Source of the DNA: Thalassovita taeanensis
GTDB lineage: Bacteria; Pseudomonadota; Alphaproteobacteria; Rhodobacterales; Rhodobacteraceae
DNA: 64,000 nt
Direction: 5' to 3'
Assembly (NCBI RefSeq): GCF_900110775.1
Contig: NZ_FOEP01000006.1
Span: 172,871 to 236,870, forward strand
Shown here: positions 59,513 through 64,000 of the stretch, in pieces
Position numbering within the stretch: position 1 is the first letter of the stretch
How the letters are laid out: the number at the start of each line of letters is the position of its first letter
Made by a program: the position numbers and the translations under genes
The notes under the pieces: model-generated
Seen by the model: only the letters and a program-made list of their open reading frames with translations
Databases searched by the model: none
What the model was told of the DNA's origin: nothing

Positions 59513-60775
59513 ATGGTGGAGCTGCCTGATCTGGAACTGCCGGACGATCCGAAGCTGACGCATAACATCGTGCATTTCGCGCGGGCGCTGCGCAAGGCGG
59601 GGCTGCCGGTCGGGCCGGGGCGGGTGATTGATGCCATTCGCGCGGTCGAGGCGGCGGGGTTCACCGACAAGCGTGATTTCTATTGGACGCTGCACGCGTG
59701 TTTCGTGAACCGGCCCGAGCACCGGGCGGTGTTTGGCCAGATTTTCCGGCTGTATTGGCGTGATCCGCGGTTCATGGAGCATATGATGGCGATGCTGCTG
59801 CCCTCGATCCGCGGGGTGCAGGAGGAACGCCGGGCGCGGGCAGCGGAGAAGCGGGCGGCGGAGGCGTTGCTGGACGGGGTGGAGCGCGATCTGCCGGAGG
59901 GGGCGGAGCGCGAGGAAGAGACGATGATCGAGGTCGATGCCTCGATGACCATGTCCAGCGAGGAGCGGCTGAGGACGCTGGACTTTGAGCAGATGAGCAC
60001 GGCGGAGGTGGCCGAGGCCAAGCGGATGCTGGCGCGGCTGAGCCTGCCGGTGAAGCCGATCCCGTCACGGCGGGGGCAGGCAAGTCTGATCGGCAGTCGG
60101 GTGGATTGGCGGCGCACCATGCGGCAGTCGATGCGGCGCGGCGGCGAGGTGCACGGCATTGCGCTGCAGGCGCCAAAGCCGCGGTGGCCAAATCTGGTGG
60201 TGCTGTGCGATATTTCCGGCTCGATGAGCCAATACAGTCGGATGGTTTTGCATTTTCTGCATGCGGTGGCGAATGAGAAGGGGGCGGGGTGGGCCAAGGT
60301 GCATGCCTTCACCTTTGGCACGCGGCTGACGAATATCACCCGGCATCTGGCAACGCGGGATGTGGATCAGGCGCTGAAGGCCGCGGGGGCGCAGGCGCAG
60401 GACTGGGAAGGCGGCACGCGGATTGGCGATTGTCTGCATGCGTTCAACCGCGACTGGTCACGGCGGGTCATGGGGCAGGGCGCGGTGGTGTTGCTGATCA
60501 CCGATGGGTTGGACCGGGGGGATGCGGGCGCGCTGGGCCGCGAGATCGAGCGGTTGCATCTGTCGTCGCGGCGGCTGATCTGGTTGAACCCTTTGTTGCG
60601 CTGGGACGGGTTTGCGCCCAAGGCGCGTGGGATTGCCGCAATGCTGCCGCATGTGGATGCGTTCCGGGCGGGGCATTCGATTGCCACGCTGGAGGAATTG
60701 GCGCTGGTCATCAGCCAGGTCGGGGACAGTGGCGAGAAGGCGCGGTTGATGGCGGCGCTTCAGTCGGGGGTCTGA
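59513..60775 (+). CDS. VWA domain-containing protein (CoxE-like)
   Basis: 420 residues. Helical N-terminal half, then the VWA domain with MIDAS VVLCDISGSMSQYSRM near residue 238 and LLITDGLDRGDAG. CoxE-type partner of the MoxR ATPase in maturation of CO dehydrogenase. Preceding gene ends two bases earlier; ATG 59513 with GTAGGATGG context. Confidence 0.9.
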   Translation: MVELPDLELPDDPKLTHNIVHFARALRKAGLPVGPGRVIDAIRAVEAAGFTDKRDFYWTLHACFVNRPEHRAVFGQIFRLYWRDPRFMEHMMAMLLPSIRGVQEERRARAAEKRAAEALLDGVERDLPEGAEREEETMIEVDASMTMSSEERLRTLDFEQMSTAEVAEAKRMLARLSLPVKPIPSRRGQASLIGSRVDWRRTMRQSMRRGGEVHGIALQAPKPRWPNLVVLCDISGSMSQYSRMVLHFLHAVANEKGAGWAKVHAFTFGTRLTNITRHLATRDVDQALKAAGAQAQDWEGGTRIGDCLHAFNRDWSRRVMGQGAVVLLITDGLDRGDAGALGREIERLHLSSRRLIWLNPLLRWDGFAPKARGIAAMLPHVDAFRAGHSIATLEELALVISQVGDSGEKARLMAALQSGV

Positions 60776-60901
60776 GGCGCGGGGTAGGGGGATGCGTATT
60801 TGCGTGCGCCCCATTGCATCGGCGGTGAAAACTGGCGCCAATGGCGGGGCGGTGGCGCGGTGCCGCGCCGGGTCGGAACACAGAGCAGAGCGAGGAGCAT
60901 C

Positions 60902-61867
60902 ATGGACAGGTTTGACACGATCCCCGAGGTGGCGCTGGGCTGGCACCAAGAGGGCAAGGGCGCGGTTCTGGCCACGGTGGTGGAGACGTGGGGCAGTGCG
61001 CCGCGCCGGGTGGGCAGTCAGCTGGCGATCTCGGGCGCGGGCGGTATCGAGGGGTCGGTCTCGGGCGGGTGCGTCGAGGGCGCGGTGGTGGTCGAGGCGC
61101 TGGAGGCGCTGGAGGACGGAAAGCCGCGGTTGCTGGAATACGGTGTCAGCGACGGCGATGCCTTCGCGGTTGGGCTGGCCTGTGGCGGCACGATCCGGGT
61201 TTTGGTCGAACCGGTGGGTGCCGTGATGCCCGTGCCGGTGCTGGAGGCGCTGGTGGCGGCACGCGCGGCGCGGCGGCAGGTGGCCTATGTTGCGGATCTG
61301 CAGAGCGGCGCGCGATCACTGGCGACTGAGGGCTACGACGAGCGGTTTCGCATGGATCGCTCAGGCTTCGAGGGCGAGGGGCAGGTGTTTGTGGCCATTC
61401 ACAATCCGCCGTTGCGGATGATCATCGTGGGGGCCGTGCATATTGCGCAGGCGTTGGTGCCGATGGCGCGGATTGTGGGGTATGACCCGGTGGTGATCGA
61501 CCCGCGCGACAGTTTCGGCTCGGCCGCGCGATTCCCCGGTGAGGTGGTGCTGAACGACTGGCCCGACGAGGCGGTCGACGCGCTGGGGCTGGATGGGCGC
61601 ACGGCGCTGGTGCTGCTGACGCATGACCCCAAGCTGGACGATCCGGCGCTGGAGGCGGCGCTGGGCTCGGGGGCGTTTTATATCGGGGCGCTGGGATCGA
61701 CCCGGACCCATGCCAAACGGGTGGCTCGTTTGCAGGACAAGGGATTTACCGACCAGCAGATTGCGCGCATTCACGGCCCGGTGGGGTTGGACATCGGCGC
61801 TGCAAGCCCGGCAGAGATCGCGCTGTCGGTGCTGGCGCAATGCACAATGGTCTTGAGGCGCGGATGA
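60902..61867 (+). CDS. XdhC/CoxF family protein
   Basis: 321 residues. N-terminal XdhC domain VLATVVETWGSAPRRVGSQLAIS and SGGCVEGAVV (Cys ligand region), and C-terminal Rossmann domain with IVGAVHIAQALVPMARIVGYDPVVIDPRDSF and FYIGALGSTRTHAKRVARL. XdhC proteins insert or sulfurate the molybdenum cofactor in molybdenum hydroxylases. RBS AGCGAGGAGC. Its stop overlaps the next gene. Confidence 0.92.
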   Translation: MDRFDTIPEVALGWHQEGKGAVLATVVETWGSAPRRVGSQLAISGAGGIEGSVSGGCVEGAVVVEALEALEDGKPRLLEYGVSDGDAFAVGLACGGTIRVLVEPVGAVMPVPVLEALVAARAARRQVAYVADLQSGARSLATEGYDERFRMDRSGFEGEGQVFVAIHNPPLRMIIVGAVHIAQALVPMARIVGYDPVVIDPRDSFGSAARFPGEVVLNDWPDEAVDALGLDGRTALVLLTHDPKLDDPALEAALGSGAFYIGALGSTRTHAKRVARLQDKGFTDQQIARIHGPVGLDIGAASPAEIALSVLAQCTMVLRRG

Positions 61868-62892
61868 AGTTTGGTGCTGTTCCAGTAGCCGAGGCCGAAG
61901 GGGCCATTCTGGCGCATTCCGTCGATCTGGGGGGGCGGCGGCTGCGCAAGGGCGTGGTGCTGCACCCGGCGGACCTGATGGCGCTGCGCGAATCGGGCCA
62001 CGATCAGGTGACCGTGGCGCGGCTGGACCCTGGCGATCTGCATGAGGATGCGGCGGCAGAGGCATTGGCGCGCGCGCTGGTGCCTGATCCGGGGGCGGCG
62101 GGGCTGCGGCTGAGCAAGGCGTTCACGGGGCGGGTGAATATTCTGGCGGACGGACCGGGGGTGGTGACGATGAAGCGCGACCGATTGGTGGCGCTGAACG
62201 CGGTGGACCCGATGATCACGCTGGCCACGGTGCCCGAGTTTCAGCAGATGGGTGCCGGTGGCATGGTCGCCACGGTCAAGATCATCTCATATGGCGTGGC
62301 GGCGGCGGACGTGGCGCGGGCCTGTGCGCTGGGCGACGGCGCGCTGCGGCTGGCGCAGCCGGTTCTGCGCAGTGCGTCGCTGATCATTACTGAAATTCCC
62401 GGCGGTGCGGGCGACAAGGGGCGCGAGGCGATTGCCGCACGGGTGACGGCGCTGGGCATGGAGCTGAGCGAGGTGCTGAGCTGTCGCCACGAGGAAGCCG
62501 CGCTGGCGCAGGCTGTGGCACGGGCGCGGGGCGATCTGGTGCTGATCCTGACAGGCTCGGCCACGTCGGATGCTCAGGATGTGGGGCCGCGCGCGCTGCG
62601 GCAGGCGGGCGGCGTGGTCGAGCGGTTCGGGATGCCGGTCGATCCGGGGAACCTGTTGTTTCTGGGGGCTTTGGGGGTGCGGCCGGTGATCGGCTTGCCG
62701 GGGTGCGCGCGTGCGCCCGCACTGAACGGGGCCGATTGGGTTCTGTCGCGCGTGGCCTGCGGGGTTGCCGTGACCGGGGCGGATATTGCGGCGATGGGGG
62801 TGGGTGGCCTGCTGAAGGAAATTCCGACGCGCCCGATGCCACGCGGCGGGTTGAGCGCGGCGCGGCGAGCCGAGCGGGGCGCCGCAGGCTGA
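61864..62892 (+). CDS. molybdopterin-binding (MoCF-type) protein
   Basis: 342 residues. The C-terminal region has the MoaB/MogA/MoeA-type molybdopterin-binding fold: LVLILTGSATSDAQDVGPRALRQAGGVVERFGMPVDPGNLL then VIGLPGCARAPALNGADW. The N-terminal half is the domain commonly joined to it in CoxI/MocA-like proteins. No nucleotidyltransferase domain is present, so cytidylyltransferase activity cannot be assumed. Translated directly after XdhC (ATGA overlap). Confidence 0.87.
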   Translation: MKFGAVPVAEAEGAILAHSVDLGGRRLRKGVVLHPADLMALRESGHDQVTVARLDPGDLHEDAAAEALARALVPDPGAAGLRLSKAFTGRVNILADGPGVVTMKRDRLVALNAVDPMITLATVPEFQQMGAGGMVATVKIISYGVAAADVARACALGDGALRLAQPVLRSASLIITEIPGGAGDKGREAIAARVTALGMELSEVLSCRHEEAALAQAVARARGDLVLILTGSATSDAQDVGPRALRQAGGVVERFGMPVDPGNLLFLGALGVRPVIGLPGCARAPALNGADWVLSRVACGVAVTGADIAAMGVGGLLKEIPTRPMPRGGLSAARRAERGAAG

Positions 62893-62896
62893 GCCG

Positions 62897-63370
62897 TCAG
62901 AGCCGCAGATCCTGCACGAATGTTTCGATCTGCGGCGCGATTTCCCCCTTGTTCACCTGTCCTGCGGTCAGGATCAGGGTCGCCTCGGGCGGGGTGCCCA
63001 GTTGGGTCTGCATCTCGGCCAGCACCTTTTCGGCGCCGCTGCCGCCTTGGGTGACAAACCCGGCATAGCGGCGAATGTCGGGCTTGGCCGTATGCAGCCA
63101 ACTGCGAACCGGCGCGCACAGGTGCCCGGCCCACGTCGGGCTGCCGATCAGCACCAGATCATAATCTTCTGCGCGGCGGGTTGGCGGGGTAAGCTGCACG
63201 TGGCGCTGTTTCAGCGCCTCCCATGCGGAGCGCAGGTAGCCCGCGATGCCGGTGCGCGCGCGGGGTTCGCGCAACTCTTCGATATCGGCGCCCAGCCGTG
63301 TGGCCAGCGCCTGTGCCACGGCGCGTGTTGTGCCGCTGCGCGAAAAATAGAGGATCAGGATGCGTGTCAT
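62897..63370 (-). CDS. flavodoxin family protein
   Basis: 157 residues. N-terminal FMN loop ILYFSRSGTTRAVAQAL and SPTWAGHLCAPVRSWL near residue 75. Resembles flavodoxins and the HemG-type quinone-dependent protoporphyrinogen dehydrogenase in size. ATG 63370 begins at MTRILILYF; an upstream start at 63418 crosses the FNR-like box. Convergent with the molybdopterin-binding gene, divergent from the iron-sulfur subunit gene. Confidence 0.86.
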   Translation of the reverse strand: MTRILILYFSRSGTTRAVAQALATRLGADIEELREPRARTGIAGYLRSAWEALKQRHVQLTPPTRRAEDYDLVLIGSPTWAGHLCAPVRSWLHTAKPDIRRYAGFVTQGGSGAEKVLAEMQTQLGTPPEATLILTAGQVNKGEIAPQIETFVQDLRL

Positions 63371-63404
63371 ATAAACAGAATGACACAGGCCGCAGTGTGT
63401 GACT

Positions 63405-63418
63405 TTGACCGAAATCAA
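63405..63418. promoter_or_regulatory. FNR/FnrL-type site between flavodoxin and iron-sulfur subunit genes
   Basis: TTGAC-CGAA-ATCAA, nine of ten matches to the FNR half-sites TTGAT-N4-ATCAA. About 35 bases upstream of the flavodoxin ATG and 115 upstream of the iron-sulfur gene, so it may control either in response to oxygen. Confidence 0.55.
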
Positions 63419-63532
63419 GCCGGTGTCTGAAAGGTCCGCGCGGGTTTGTGACCCGATGGCCCCTTTTCAGTCTGTCAGTCGCGTGGTTAACTTCGCCAAC
63501 AGCCAGGGAAAGCACCAAGCCGGGAGAGCAAG

Positions 63533-64000
63533 ATGGCACGAATTTCGATGACAGTGAACGGGGCGCCGGTTTCGGGGGAAATCGAGGGGCGCACGCTTCT
63601 GGTGCAGTTTCTGCGCGAGGGGCTGGAGCTGACGGGGACGCATGTTGGCTGCGACACCAGCCAATGCGGCGCCTGCGTTGTGCATGTTGACGGGGTTGCG
63701 GTGAAATCCTGCACGATGTTCGCAGCCGAGGCCGAGGGGGCCGAGGTTTCGACGATCGAGGGGCAGGCGGCGGCGGACGGCACGCTGTCGACGTTGCAGC
63801 AGGCGTTTCAGGATTATCACGGGCTTCAGTGCGGGTTCTGCACGCCGGGCATGGTGATGTCGGCGGCGGCGCTGTTGAAGGTCAACCCGAAGCCGTCCGA
63901 GACCGAGGTGCGCGACCACCTTGAGGGCAATATCTGCCGCTGCACCGGGTATCACAACATCGTGCGCGCGATCATGGCAGCAAGCGGGCAGGCGGTTCCG
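63533..64000 (+). CDS. [2Fe-2S] small subunit of CO-dehydrogenase-type molybdenum hydroxylase (partial)
   Basis: 156 codons up to the window edge, no stop seen. Plant-type [2Fe-2S] motif CDTSQCGAC near residue 43-51 and the second cluster ligands CGFC (about 101) and CRC (about 136) are intact, as in CoxS. The large and medium subunits should lie beyond the window. The MoxR, VWA, XdhC and MoCF genes just upstream fit a cox-type maturation set. GGGAGAGCAAG precedes the ATG. Could be a different aerobic dehydrogenase of the same family. Confidence 0.93.
   Translation, partial: MARISMTVNGAPVSGEIEGRTLLVQFLREGLELTGTHVGCDTSQCGACVVHVDGVAVKSCTMFAAEAEGAEVSTIEGQAAADGTLSTLQQAFQDYHGLQCGFCTPGMVMSAAALLKVNPKPSETEVRDHLEGNICRCTGYHNIVRAIMAASGQAVP

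Noticed and set aside
60787..60815. Possible sixth copy of the dispersed repeat (GGGGATGCGTATTTGCG)
   Set aside because: Only the short GCGTATTTG core matches; the flanking GCCGG and tail elements are missing.

Overview
The window looks like chromosomal DNA from a high-GC alphaproteobacterium, most likely a Rhodobacterales (roseobacter/Rhodobacter-type) species. The basis is a complete nuo cluster broken up by small unrelated genes, a long NuoE with an extra C-terminal domain, separate NuoC and NuoD, mitochondrial-size NuoG, the nuoN-birA-coaX-rnj order, a Hint-domain protein and many PF13704-type glycosyltransferases. This is inferred from protein features read by eye; no database was searched.

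Layout. 1-282 is the leader of the nuo operon. 283-17786 (+) holds all 14 complex I genes (nuoA-N) with seven extra small genes: three Cys-lipoprotein candidates, two small membrane proteins, one exported protein and one AhpD/CMD-like protein. A terminator hairpin follows nuoN. 17895-21102 (+) carries birA, coaX and RNase J, ending in a strong terminator that faces the terminator of a minus-strand DEAD-box helicase (21245-22759). 23004-25694 (-) is a pair of glycosyltransferases. 25800-28021 (-) is prfC, overlapping a gene for a small protein with an Ada-like CxxC motif. 28192-33991 is a mixed stretch: BrnA-like orphan antitoxin, Hint protein, SDR, AlkC-like protein, ArsM-like methyltransferase and an orphan ABC ATPase. 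34192-36763 (+) is tatABC plus a DUF815 AAA protein, converging on surE-pcm-nlpD (36858-39602, -). 39680-41358 (-) holds an SDR, a DUF2199 protein and a PilP-like fragment. 41543-49988 (-) runs dnaB, alr, mlaE, mlaF, a PqiA-like protein, radA, cvpA and purF. 50189-52028 (-) is pyrC-pyrE. 53145-58251 (-) is a second surface-polysaccharide/sulfation-type cluster: three glycosyltransferases, one fused to a degenerate sulfotransferase-like domain, plus one intact sulfotransferase. 58603-64000 is the start of a CO-dehydrogenase-type molybdenum hydroxylase locus: MoxR AAA, VWA/CoxE, XdhC/CoxF, molybdopterin-binding protein, a divergent flavodoxin and the [2Fe-2S] small subunit, cut by the window edge.

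Most of the window is core metabolism. The least explained items are the dispersed repeat family found mostly just after stop codons (five copies), the five PF13704-like glycosyltransferase paralogues with the sulfotransferase fusion, the lipoprotein paralogues inside the nuo operon, the orphan BrnA-like gene, the PilP-like remnant beside purF, and several promoter-proximal palindromes or repeats (purF, dnaB, moxR, flavodoxin/coxS). I found no tRNA, rRNA, CRISPR array, insertion sequence or phage gene.
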